Source: Prochilodus magdalenae (lineage: Eukaryota > Chordata > Actinopteri > Characiformes > Prochilodontidae). Taken from it: a stretch of 64,000 bases of DNA. The notes below the pieces were generated by a model that saw only the letters and a program-made list of their open reading frames with translations, was not told the DNA's origin and did no database searches. The number at the start of each line of letters is the position of its first letter. The first letter of the stretch is position 1. Location: assembly GCA_024036415.1 (NCBI GenBank), contig JAMWET010006979.1:1189001-1253000 (forward strand), given 5' to 3'. Below, piece after piece: positions 49,124 to 60,140 of the stretch. The position numbers were made by a program, and so were the translations under genes.

Positions 49124-52100
49124 TCATGCTGACAGGAGTCCCAGAGATACAGGAAGTGACACCGTTATCATGAAGATCAACAATGTGGTGGCCGCGACGA
49201 CGCTCAAAGCAGAGCACACCAGCAAATTTCCTAAGAGAGAAGAGAGGGGCACATGAGGAGAGACAAGCAGAAACAATCAGTTACAGACGAAAAGAACACT
49301 TCATATATTCAAGTCTCTACAGACCACCACTTCACCATTCATACAGTTTCACTCTCTACTGATTCTAGACACTATGAGGGGCAGAAATCCATCAGTACTG
49401 CATCAGTCTGGTCACTGAACTGCATTGATTTTGGAATGTTAAAACCATTTCTAATTTATCACTGTATAACTGGACTATGCACTCAATTTGGCCGGTCATG
49501 GTTTGTATTCCGCTACTGCGTGAACACAATGTACAGTGAGGAAAGTAAGTATTTGAACACCCTGCGACTTTGCAAGTTCTTTCACTTAGAAATCGTGGAG
49601 GGGTCTGAAATTTTCATCTTAGGTGCATGTCCACTGTGAGAGACATAATCTAAAATAAAAATCCGGAAATCACTATGTATGATTTTTTAATAATTTATTT
49701 GTGTGTTACTGCTGCAAATAAGTATTTGAACACCTGTGAAAGTCAATGTTAATATTTGGTACAGTAGCCTTTGTTTGCAATTACAGAGGTCCTGTAGTTT
49801 TTCACCAGGTCTGCACACACTGCAGCAGGGATTTTGGCCCATTCCTCCACACAGATCTTCTCCAGATCAGCCAGGTTTCTGGGCTGTCGCTGAGAAACAC
49901 GGAGTTTGAGCTCCCTCCAAAGATTTTCTATAGGATTTAGGTCCGGAGACTTATTTTCCTCACTGTATGTCCAAACCATCCAGACACCCAACAAATTAGA
50001 GCATTCTGCTATTCGCTAAGACAAGTGTTTAGTAGCGAGCACACAGTTGGCACAGAATGAGATGCTCTGGAGCACCCAAACATGAACCTATGGTCTCCAG
50101 GGTCGATGTCAATATCTATTAGATACCGTCTGATTTATCCAGAAGGCAGTAATGCAAATCTTTTGAGCCTTGATTGCTTTTTAAATAAGTCATAATACAT
50201 GGCAGCCAATCAGAACAGAGCTAATTTACATACATCAGCATCAAAATTAAATTCTTTGTTTAATTCCAGGGAATAAGCTGAGTTTTGAACATGGTCATGC
50301 AAAAAAAATCAATGTTCACTTTTGGTACATAAAACTACTTCAGCTATTTACTTCAGTTCAGAAAACATGCGGGGGAAGTGAGGTGGAACGGACACTCACT
50401 GGCACGCTACTGTGGAAGGAAATTTGGTTGAACAAGTGTCTGTAGTTCTCTATAGAAAAAACATGCACACCTTCTGTTTTAGAAAACCAACATAATGCCA
50501 TTTGACCAAGAGTGCCCAAACTTTTGCCTAAGATTGCATTGCATTGTACTCACTCTGGTTGAAGGCCATACTATTCTCCTTCCAGGTGCTCCCCTGATAC
50601 ACCCTGCAGGTGTAGGTGTATGCCCGGTCGTCCGACATAGGCATCCAAGTTAGACGGCAGATGTTGGGAGGCACAAGTGTGACGTTGGCCCTCCGGCGGA
50701 TCTCTACGGGCGGGATGAGGTGGACTGGATTATTGGGATTGTTGGTGCCCATAAGGCGGCCGTCCTGTTTGAACTCGCAGAATGGCCCAGGGATCTTGTC
50801 AGTAATGGGAAATTCGCAGTCTACTCGCACATTCCTCTCGATGTAGGTGAGGCAGGAGAATATTTGAGGGCCTCTAGGAGTGTTCCACCACCAGGAGTCA
50901 AAATCTAGGAAGCTGGGTTTCTGGTAGTTTGTCGATGCAGCAGTCAGTCCAAACATACATGACGAAAACACTAAACATGGAAGTAATATGGAAAGAGTCT
51001 GTATGTGGACACACACATCTGTCTTCTACACAACATACATATTATAGTAGCCATTAACCTCCTGAGTCCCCAGCGTCCTCATATGAGGACATTACATTTC
51101 TGCTTCTCTGCACTATGATACTTTTTTATAACGCTGACCCTTTGGCTTCATATGAGGGCACTGTTTTTGCCAAAACAACTTCCTGTACAAAGACCACGTT
51201 TAGTTTTTATACTTGTTAGGTCCTACTTATCACAAATAGCTAGGAGAAATTACAATTGCACACTAAGCAAGTCCGGGTCTCAGGAGGTTAAACATTCATG
51301 GTGGTTTGGGCTTGATCATATCTTCACAGCAGTATTTTTATCATGCAACTGGGTGCAACTTTATCATGCTACTGGGTAACTTAGACATCCGTGAAAGCTA
51401 CAGTGACACTGAACACATTTTGGACTAACGTATAGACACTGTCTTTTCCAGGACAGCCTGCAGCCAAGAACTGTCTCCCATAGAAAACATGTCTCTTATG
51501 ACAAAACAATGTGCATAAAAACGACACTTTTAAAACTGGATCAATTTCTGTCTTTAGTCTCCAAACGAGTACTGAGTGCTGCTAAAAGGAAAGGCCAACT
51601 TTAAACTTTGTGCCAACTTTTTGGAAAGTGTTGCAGGCACCAAATTTGGAATGTGAGTATATGCTGCATGAAGACGTTCAGGCATGTTTGGACATGGAAC
51701 TTTCTTTTACTGTGAATAGCTAGGTCAGTAAACAACTGACCTATTTTTAACTTTGTTCTATTTCCATCTTTTATAAAAATAGCTTTTATAGTGTAGTGCA
51801 AAGTGTAGACACCCTGCATTGTCAGTACTTAACAACAACCTTTTGGTTGGAATTTGCTGGTATTCAAAAGAACCTGTTCCTTCCAAAACCAATTTTAGTT
51901 GGATGACCAATACTGGGAAGGGTAACAATGATGTTGAAATTCCTTTCATCCTTTCATATCTGCCTAGAAGTAAATGTTACTGTACTTCAGTAGTTTTTCA
52001 TGTATCTGTACTGTAGTATTTCCAATCTGGGGGACTTTTTTACTTTAACTCTACTCAATTTCAAACTCAAATATCTTTTGAAAGCCTTTTATTCCGCTAC

Positions 52101-55100
52101 ATTATGGGAAATCCGCCGTTCTATCTGGCTTATATGTGCATAAAAGCATAACATGTACAAATAAAAGAAGCATGAAGTTATTACACCAATCAGGGTACAG
52201 CGCCCACTTTGTTTTGAACTTGTTTTGACCTGCTGGACATAGTTTTTGTGAGAACCTTCAGTCTGCTTCTCTTGGAATAGTCTGTTGTGGTTTTGTATTA
52301 GGGATCTAGGGCTGCCCTCTAGAAGTCGACGAGTCGAATCGTCAGTCGGAGGCCCTAAGTCGACTGAGACCCTTCAAGTTGACTAATAAAAGTGAACTTT
52401 TTTTCTTCGTAAAACAGACTAAAGCTTACAGAAATGCACAAGAACTTTAAGAATGTAAAAAGACATTTTAATCATTATTAAAAGGGAATAATAATATATA
52501 TGTAAGTTCTAGCTGGGCTATGACTCATGCTTGCTAAAAAATTAAATACACGTGACTCCGTGCGATGGCGGTTCACCGTTAAAGGAAGCTAAAGCTGTGA
52601 AGCTGAGAAACCCGGGGGGGGGGTGGTGTCTCAAAAAAAGCCTGTGGTCTGGAGGAGCTTTCGAAAAAGACAACCTGAACAAATGAAACCTAATTCTGCT
52701 CTTCATTTAGTCAGACATCGAGCACTGCTTCAAACAAGTGAGCTGACTTTTGGTTTAGACATAACGGCTTTTTGCGGTGAAGGAAAAACGGAATGGAGAC
52801 GTTTGTTTTTTGATAATTCCATTTTTTTAAAACCTAAATTACAGATATTTCTATTTATTCGTCTACAGCTAAGATTATCTTTATTTATAGATAAGTACAG
52901 TCACTTAATATGCCTCCAGATAAACGAGAGATAATTATTTCAGCGTGGGGAATAATACCCTCAAAATAATTGCAATATTGACTAATTTGGTTTTATTTAG
53001 CAGCTCATTATTTATGAGAGATGAAAGACGAAGGGTCCTGCTACTGAAGAAGCTGTAAAAAGTGAAATTAAAAAGACTATAAGCTATAAGCGCTAATGTT
53101 TGGCATAAACACGAGCTGCTGCCCAACCCTATATCCTGTAATTAAATCGGCTCCAGTTCAGATCGATCATCATAAGCCCTGCCTCTTTTAGTTTAGAAAT
53201 ATGTTCCTATAGGGATCATTGTCTCTTTTCACCTTCTGCTTTTTTTCAGGCAGTGTCATGTTTTCTTCCTGAATTTGCTGGTATTTAAATGAACCTGTTC
53301 TTCCCAGTACCAGTGAAATGTTCATTATCCCACTGGCTTCAAGCCTAAAGCATGGTAAATCCACCCATATGCTTTTGGAGAGGTGTTCTTTTCATAACAT
53401 ACCTTTACCTACAGAGATCTTCTTGGTCTTCCAGACCTCAACATGACCTACACTGCAGACAAAAAAGCTTTGCTATCTTTTTATAGCCTCTTCCGGCTTC
53501 GTGAGCAGTTTTGAACTGTTAGTCAGGGTATTTGTTAAGCTTTGTATTGTATCACCTGACCTTTCCTGATGATGACTGTGACCGAGATGCAGGGGTGCCC
53601 AAACATTTGGATGATGCTAATTTTTCTTTTTTTCAGTCTCCTATAATATTATGCTTCATAGAAATCTTCTACTGCATTGGCAATTCACAGTAACAGAAAT
53701 AATGACTAGGGGTGGTCATCTTTGCAATATTTTAAAGAATAAATGTCATATGGTAAAGTGCTTTCTGATTTCATTAGCATTTCACACACTGTCCCACATC
53801 TTTGGCAGTGGGGCTGTAGATAAATCAAGATTAACTATTGATGGAGTTTGATAATTGCCCAATAGTTGTACAAAATAACAGATAAAGTTGTAGGTATATA
53901 GCTCCTGAGCCTGAGTATATACCGTGTTGCTTCAAGGTTTTCAAACTCTGTCATTTTGTGAAATGTTTGTAGAAATGTCTACATAATTCTACATAAATGT
54001 TGCCTAAAACATGACCAGATGTCCATTTAGCTATTAACAGATATTGATATCATGTATTGAACTTCGTAGTTTTACACTGAATGTCTTTGTTGGCAAATAT
54101 ATGTGAACTTCTGCTCTCAGGAACTGGTATAACCTTGAGCAACAATTGCTCAAACCAAGCAGTTCCTATAACAGTAGGTTACCTCTGCATATTGACTCTT
54201 GGCTCTTTCATCCTTACCAAACTGCTCTGTTATGTTCGGGGGCATGCATGAACTTGCATTTCTTGCACGAATGCCACACTTTAGATTCTGCCACAACATT
54301 TGTATTGGATTATGGTCTGAATTATGACTCATCCTTTCCAATGTGCACCATTCCTTTAGCTTCAACCTTTCTTTGTAGATTAACTCATGTTTTAACACCA
54401 TTGTCCCACTTTCGGTTAAGGTTCAGTTCATATCATAGGTGGATGTTCTAATATAGTCCTCTAAAATTTCTACACATAATCTAGATTTCTTAGCACCAAC
54501 AAATATTGGGTAGCTGTCCGTTCCAATGGCAGCAAGACCATCCCAAACCATGATTGGTTTCATGGTTGGAATGAGGTTATGTTGGAAGGCAGTGTTTGAA
54601 TTTGCCAAACAAAACATTTTTCATTTAAGCCATACAGAATTTTCCATCCACATTTTATTTCAGTCAGTTTTGTGGCCCATTCGCCTTTAGGGAACTTTAA
54701 ACAGGCAGCTACGTTTTTAGTAGGGCAGTGGCTTTCTCCATGCTCTAATACCATTCAATATGTGCTATTACTGTTCAGCATTTGCTTGATGGTGAACTCA
54801 TGTACACTGACATAAGCCAGTGCATAGAAAAGCCTGCAGATGGTTAGATGTTGCTCTGGGGTGCTTTATAATATCTCAGAATATTTTACATCTTACTCTT
54901 GGAGTAATTGTAGTTGGATGACCAGTACTGGGAAGTGTAACAGTGGTGTTGAAATTCCTTCATCTGCCTGACACTGGGTTGATGAAAGGCCAAGCTGTTC
55001 AGAAACAGTTCTTCCAGACTACTGAGCACTGGACAGAGCTTTTGTGAGGACCAAGGCAAAACCTTCAGCTTTCTTCTCTTGAAATAGTCTGTTGTGGTTT

Positions 55101-56518
55101 TGTATTTATGATTGTTATCTTTTTCACCTTCTGCTTTTTCCCCCAGATGATATCATGTTTGCTTTCTGAATGTGCTGACATTTAAATGAACCTGTTCTTC
55201 CCAGTATCAACTTTAGTTGGATGACCAAAACTGTAACAATTCCTTCATCTGCCTGCCACTGGGTTGACGAAATTCCAAGCTAGTCAGAAACAGTTCTTCC
55301 AGACTAATTCATTTTTTGAGCTCTCCAGTAATCTCATTTATCTATGCGCTATAACAAATGTGTTTGGTCAGGCCCAACTTTGATGGTGACCAGACGTTGA
55401 TGGTGAAGGTTGATTTCATTCTGCACTCACACCTGATCTGACTGGTTCCTGATTCTAATGATCACCTTTCCCAAAATGAGCATTCTAGAGTTTCACATTC
55501 CTTTACCAATAATGCCATTTAATGTTACCATAAAATATATAGTTGCAGCCAGAAGGAATCAGGAATGAAAGTAGGCAGGTATGTTGCAAGAATGGAAATG
55601 ATTCACGATGGGCCTTGCATGTGACATAAACAAGAACACGCCTTATCTCATTCCCGACAACATCCACGACTGCAGATATTCAGTGAGCAGTGATGCCCTC
55701 CATGAGTTATCCGGTTAGTGCCAGCACTATTGGCAGATGAGTGTAAAACACAGGACTACATGCACGCCGACCGTTACGACAACTGCCTTTAACACCACAT
55801 CAACATTACCAAGGACTACTGTAGTGTCGTGCCAGACTGTCATGGAGCGACTCAAAATGGCAGTGGGTCATCTTCAGTGACGAGTCCCACTTTTGTCTTG
55901 GATTACATGACCAACGCCTCAACGTGTGTGGAGGCATCCTGGTCAGTGGTCAAAAGACACATGTCTAGATGGCCTGGTGTCACTCCACCTCCATCTCTAC
56001 CGCAAAATCTCCAGGAGCCGAGTGAGAATATTCAAGCTGCATGGGATGGATCATCACAGGGCACCTCTACAATTCCATGCCGAGACGTCTGGAATGTTGC
56101 AATAGCAAATATGGTGGCCCGTCGCCTACTGAGAGACACTACTTCTGTATGTGTAGCTCAATAAATATTGCCCATATCAGTCTAAATTTATCATTCTTTA
56201 TTGTTCCTGGTAACCTTTATGTTCCTTTTGAATGGCATTGCAATCCCACACTTGCATCTGGGTGCAGCTATTCTTTTGATGATGAGAGTGTTTATAACTG
56301 TGTGCGTTGTATTAGTCTTTCTTTATCTACTGCTATGACTTAAAAGAAGAGCTGGACATATCTTAGGACACATTTCTGTAGAAATTCACACAATGCTTTC
56401 TTCCTTTCCGTGCAGCTACTCATTACCCACACACTGCAATTATAAAGGAATGTAAAGGCTGTAAACATCCCAACTCACCTACAAGGACGCCAGTGGTTAC
56501 TGCAGACTGCAGCGTCAT
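49124..56518 (-). CDS. Thy-1-like Ig protein B (tandem paralogue)
   Basis: Second single-Ig surface protein gene with the same structure as its neighbour: exons 56479-56518, 50554-50970 and 49124-49230, both introns phase 1, and first coding exon 40 bp in each. The 564 nt encode 187 aa plus stop. Signal peptide about 1-26 ([13 protein letters not shown] then [13 protein letters not shown]). An extra N-terminal stretch contains Trp40-Trp42 in a row. The Ig core has FSCLT (Cys53), VRVDC (Cys65, B strand), PFC (Cys78), NIC (Cys118) and YTYTC (Cys135, F strand). The C-terminal 34 residues ([19 protein letters not shown] and on) are hydrophobic and fit a GPI signal or a membrane helix. Cys53 with Cys158 would mirror the second Thy-1 disulphide. 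Intron 1 (5.5 kb) is full of transposon debris. Confidence 0.75.
49532..49967 (-). mobile_element. Internally deleted Tc1 element in Thy-1-like B intron 2
   Basis: Terminal repeats TACAGTGAGGAAAGTAAGTA (left) and the complementary TTATTTTCCTCACTGTA (right). The minus strand encodes only the transposase C-terminus: [20 protein letters not shown], then [17 protein letters not shown] and NKGYCTKY. It is a non-autonomous deletion derivative in the same orientation as the host gene. Confidence 0.85.
51054..51291. mobile_element. piggyBac-type MITE with TTAA duplication
   Basis: TTAA at 51,054-51,057 and at 51,288-51,291 flank inverted ends CCTCCTGAGTCCC and GGGTCTCAGGAGG. The body is 230 bp with an internal CTCATATGAG palindrome. 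It sits in intron 1 of Thy-1-like gene B, about 85 bp upstream of exon 2. Non-coding. Confidence 0.8.
52307..53131. mobile_element. hAT-like non-autonomous element (candidate)
   Basis: Ends TAGGGCTGCCC (left) and GCCCAACCCTA (right) are imperfect inverted repeats. The left part has the GTCGACGAGTCGAATCG and AGTTGACTAATAAAAGTG strings often seen in fish hAT elements. The 8-bp target duplication is not clear. The 103-codon frame inside is not a recognised transposase. Confidence 0.45.
54140..54770 (-). pseudogene. Decayed Tc1-like transposase
   Basis: Minus-strand frames read [38 protein letters not shown] and [15 protein letters not shown]. They match in order the VMVWG..A..G, (S)PDLNPIE..W and W..V blocks of Tc1 transposases. 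Frames are separated by shifts and stops, and key acidic residues are altered (DHNPIQ in place of DLNPIE). Confidence 0.65.
55540..56290 (+). mobile_element. Tc1/mariner-type family A, copy 2 (degenerate)
   Basis: Parallels 6,792-7,779: CAGTGAGCAGTGATGCCCTC, ATTCAAGCTGCATGGGATGG, TAGCTCAATAAATATTGCCC and the right end TTCTTTTGATGATGAGAGTG. It retains [10 protein letters not shown] with the Asp-Glu-Ser of the catalytic block, in frame only briefly. Located in Thy-1-like B intron 1. Confidence 0.7.
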
Positions 56519-56559
56519 GGCTGTCTTCAGCACGGACTGAGCTCACACCCTGCTGGTCT

Positions 56560-57050
56560 GGCAGCAGTAATGCAGGCTGAGAAAAGCCTATAACTAAAGC
56601 ACAATATAAAATCAGGCAAAGTTAGAAAATGGCATCCTCTATTTACACCTAATGAACGTTATACACTGCAGGACATGCACACTACTCCTAGAGGAGCTGC
56701 ACTGCAGGACGCAGGCAGGCAGGCAGGGTGGCAGGTGTTCACGCAGCACCCTTCCACTGACGGTGCGGAGGGGATGAGCAGAAGCCACTCTGAAACTCTG
56801 TGCTACCCTGTTCGTCGCCCTTGCAGCCAGGTTGCTCGTTTTAGAACAGGGATATGAGACGCTTTGCTGACCTACATCAGCACAGGGCTGGGACGGGAAG
56901 GACGCGGGAGCGCGCGGCAGCAGCAGCACCGTGAACGCGCATACCAGCAAAGGTGGGATCTGTCCTGTACGAGGACAAACAGCCCGAATATCCCTCTCTC
57001 GGTGAAAGAAAAGCTCTGCTTTTACCTTAAACCGGAAATTCGCGGTGTCC
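56560..57050 (-). promoter_or_regulatory. 5' UTR and promoter of Thy-1-like gene B (candidate)
   Basis: CpG-richer stretch upstream of the ATG. A minus-strand acceptor TTTTCTCAG lies at about 56,580, and a possible donor TTTAAG|GTAAAAG at about 57,023. These could define a short non-coding first exon. The 187-codon minus-strand frame across 56,639-57,202 is probably non-coding. Confidence 0.4.
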
Positions 57051-58343
57051 GTCTGTCGTTTTGTGGTTCTGGACAGTCGGAGCTTTCTTTTCTGTGTTGC
57101 TGTCACCTTCAGTCCCGAGGAGAGACGATGCCGATGCTGCTGATGCTGCTGATTCTGAGGAACCGAGCAATCATGGCTAGTAGGAACCCTACAGCTGGAC
57201 AACTGCAGCCCCCAGCTCCAGTCTAATCAGAGAGGTCAGGACATCGTACTGTAAACATGATGTGTTTCAGCTTGGTGAACTGCTTCACTGAAACACCAAT
57301 AACAAATAAACAACAATATAGAACATCAGCAACAACATGAAACAACATGTGTGAGTTGGCCAAGGAGGAATAGTGATGCACCGAATATGTATGACTCAAG
57401 TGCATGTAGTGCCAAGGCCCTTTAAAGTGGTACGCTTTGCCCTGTTAGGACCCCTATTATGGAATAACAGAATCCTCCAAAACTTCTATGCACGCTTCTC
57501 AGACTACCCTGACTTCCTGAAGACCAGGTCACCACATGTAAACATTTCTAGAGTGAAAATGTTGAATTATGGGATGGAGAAATAAATTTAGCGTCCAATG
57601 TTTTACTATTTAAAGGGGAACTCCACCAATATTTCAAATAGCTCTACATAATTAAATGACAGAAAGGTAAGGAGGTTCAGTCTGAGAGGTTTGGTGTGAA
57701 ATCAGTCATTCTAGAGAAACTTGCAAAGCCAGAGTTGCTCACAGTGGTGATGATGGGAACCAGATGATGTGTAAAAGCTCTCACAGAAAGTTATTACCTG
57801 AAATGATTGTGAATATCATCGCTGTCCAAAGAAAAACAGGTATCTCCAAAATAGCAACTTTACAGGAGAGGCCAAAACCCAATTTAATTCTAATGGAAGT
57901 CAATGGAACCAGTCAATGGAGACTTCTTCCAAGCAATCTTTGGGCCATTTCTGTTGGTCCATTCATCGGGAAATTAAAACACAGTGTAAACAGCAGGTCA
58001 TGTGATCATATTATACATAAAAGTAAAAATCGTCAAAAATGGAGATATGTGTTTTTCATTAGACAGCGACGATATGCTGTCCGATGTCTGACACATTGCC
58101 CTGTGTTTGCTTTCCAATATTTACATGTATTTTAATCCAGTTATATTCATGCATTAATGGCAGAGGGAGTTGTGAGGGTGAATAGTCCATAGAAAAACAT
58201 ATTTTCTGTCAAAATCTTTGTTAAAATCACTGGTGGTTGTGGATTGTACAACACCAATTCTAAAAGAGTTGGGACGCTGTGTAAAATGTAAGTAGTGCAT
58301 TCTGTTTTTATTTACATTTTCTTAGTTTTGACACAGAGTATCG

Positions 58344-58392
58344 TATTGTATTGTATTGTATTGTATTGTATTGTATTGTATTGTATTGTATT
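58344..58392. repeat. (TATTG)n pentanucleotide microsatellite
   Basis: About ten units of GTATT without visible interruption. Confidence 0.95.
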
Positions 58393-58517
58393 CTGTTATC
58401 TGAAAAGCCTTGTTAATAAGCTGTAGGCTGGAGCAGGGCAGGATGCCTCCAGAACCAGGGTGGAGAATATTATATCCAGTGGACTTGACGTCATACTCAA
58501 GTTATTGCAATTACTCA

Positions 58518-58531
58518 CCAGCAGAGGGCGG
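58518..58531 (+). promoter_or_regulatory. CTCF core motif
   Basis: CCAGCAGAGGGCGG fits every position of the vertebrate CTCF core CCASYAGRKGGCRS. It lies between Thy-1-like gene B and the plus-strand promoter on the right, a position compatible with a domain boundary. Occupancy is unknown. Confidence 0.5.
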
Positions 58532-58974
58532 TACAAACCAGTCATAAAGCTGAGAAGCAGAGACACAACCATAAGAGAGTTCTCAGGATGTTGTTCTATA
58601 CTTTGTGCTTTTGTGCTACAGTCGATTTGTATATATAAACATTTGTACAATGAGCTGTTGTGTAGCAGAGCTGCAGCCAAGGAGTGAGCCTGAAATGAAG
58701 CATGACCACCTTTCTGGCTGCCCCAGTAATAGACAGCAAGTCAGGACCATCAGTAAAGTATAAATTAATCAGATGTTAAGGTGATAATATGCCATCAGGA
58801 TGCTTGCCTGTCAGTTATGAAAGTCTGAAGATGTTGGATCTAAAAATTAGTATTATTATTCCAGTGCTGAAGTGTAGGCTACATAATAAAGTAGGGTATG
58901 TGGTGGTAGAACAGGTTATTAAGCTTAAGAAATCTAATTTCTCCTTTTCCAGTTGAATACATTTAGTACAGTTG

Positions 58975-59170
58975 TAGAGGTTCCTAATGGTGTCCCGTGA
59001 TAATCCATCCCATGCAGCTTGAATATTCTCACACAGTTCCTACAGGGTGGAGGTGGAGTGACTCCAGGCCTTCTGGACGTGTGACAGCAAACTGCTCATC
59101 TTGCTGCTAACCACGATGCCTCCAGACACAGATTTGTGGTGTTAAGGGCATTGGCTGTTGGGTCAGTCAG
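58975..59170 (-). mobile_element. Tc1/mariner-type family A, copy 3 (fragment)
   Basis: The plus strand shows the reverse complement of family A blocks: TAATCCATCCCATGCAGCTT, GAATATTCTCACACAGTTCC and GGTGGAGTGACTCCAGGCCT. No terminal repeats retained. Confidence 0.65.
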
Positions 59171-59989
59171 GTTTTGTGATAAGGCCCATCCTTGCTTACT
59201 GAGCGTCTGAGTGTGAAACTTGAATCATTTGCATATCTCATAATGTCATGTTCATCTAATACTTTTTTTTACTAATACTAATACTATTATTATTATTTAT
59301 TATAACTGTTATTATTACTTATTATTATTAGTATTTATTATTATTATTATTATATATAGATCTTATTTATTATTTGTATGTTTCCTGACACTTCTGTTCT
59401 CTGTATATTTCTTTGGTACCAATCATTTCACATCAGACCACTCCGAATGTCATAGCTTATATTTGAACAGTTTAATTATACTGAACTGAAGAAATTCCCC
59501 TATTGTGTTTTCACAGGGACATGATTAGATTGGATAGCATTAAAAGCCATAATTATGTACTTTTATTTTAGTACCATCATTTAGGTACATCAACACTTTG
59601 ACAGTTTTAAATCTACAGATTTATATTTTTCCATTAACCAGTAAATATATAATAATAAAATTTGGCCACTAAGCTTTAGTCATGTATCATAATACCCCGG
59701 GGAACGTAAATACAGCGTACCTTTAAAACATACAGTATTCAAACATATTAACTGGATCTAAAGGATGATGTTGTAAATTTAAGGGTACATTGACATTACT
59801 TCTATTCAGGGGGAAGAAACATTTGCTTGTACATTTCCTCTGGTTTCTCACAGCGTATTGAGACAAAGCATGCCTAGTAAACCCAATAACCACATTACTA
59901 CACTGCAGAAAGACAGCACTGTCTGCAGATCTGTACTAGAATGATTCATACTAGACAAATGTACAGAGACTGGTCCTTTCTGAGTTTGT

Positions 59990-60140
59990 TGCCATCTGGT
60001 GTCAAGCTGAGGAGAATGGGTTCCCCTCGAGTTTCTTCCTCTTGCTCTTAGGGAGTTTATCCTTGCCACTGCCGCTGTGGGTTGCTCACTGGGGGCTTTG
60101 ACAACCTCTGTTGTAAAATGTGCGATATACATAAATTATA
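59990..60140. repeat. Dispersed fish repeat (GGGAGTTTATCCTTGCCACT type)
   Basis: Carries the chain CTCGAGTTTCTTCCTCTTGC, GGGAGTTTATCCTTGCCACT, TTGCTCACTGGGGGCTTTGA, TGTTGTAAAATGTGCGATAT. This is a very common tail-like repeat in fish genomes, probably of retrotransposon origin. Confidence 0.6.

Larger units (their letters stand above)
51830..55330. repeat. Repeat cluster with recurring unit
   Basis: The strings GAACCTGTTC(C/T)T(T/C)CC, TAGTTGGATGACCA, GGGTTGA(T/C)GAAA, AACAGTTCTTCCAGACTA and ATAGTCTGTTGTGGTTTTGT recur at about 51,840-52,310, 53,270-53,330, 54,895-55,130 and 55,160-55,310. This indicates one repeat family present several times, probably derived from a Tc1-like element. It is interrupted by the hAT-like insertion. 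Confidence 0.7.

Noticed and set aside
49253..49639. 128-codon plus-strand frame
   Set aside because: Spans intron sequence and the left end of a Tc1 element; no domain.
56639..57202. 187-codon minus-strand open frame
   Set aside because: Overlaps the putative promoter and first exon of Thy-1-like gene B, has low-complexity basic composition and no domain; best explained by GC content.
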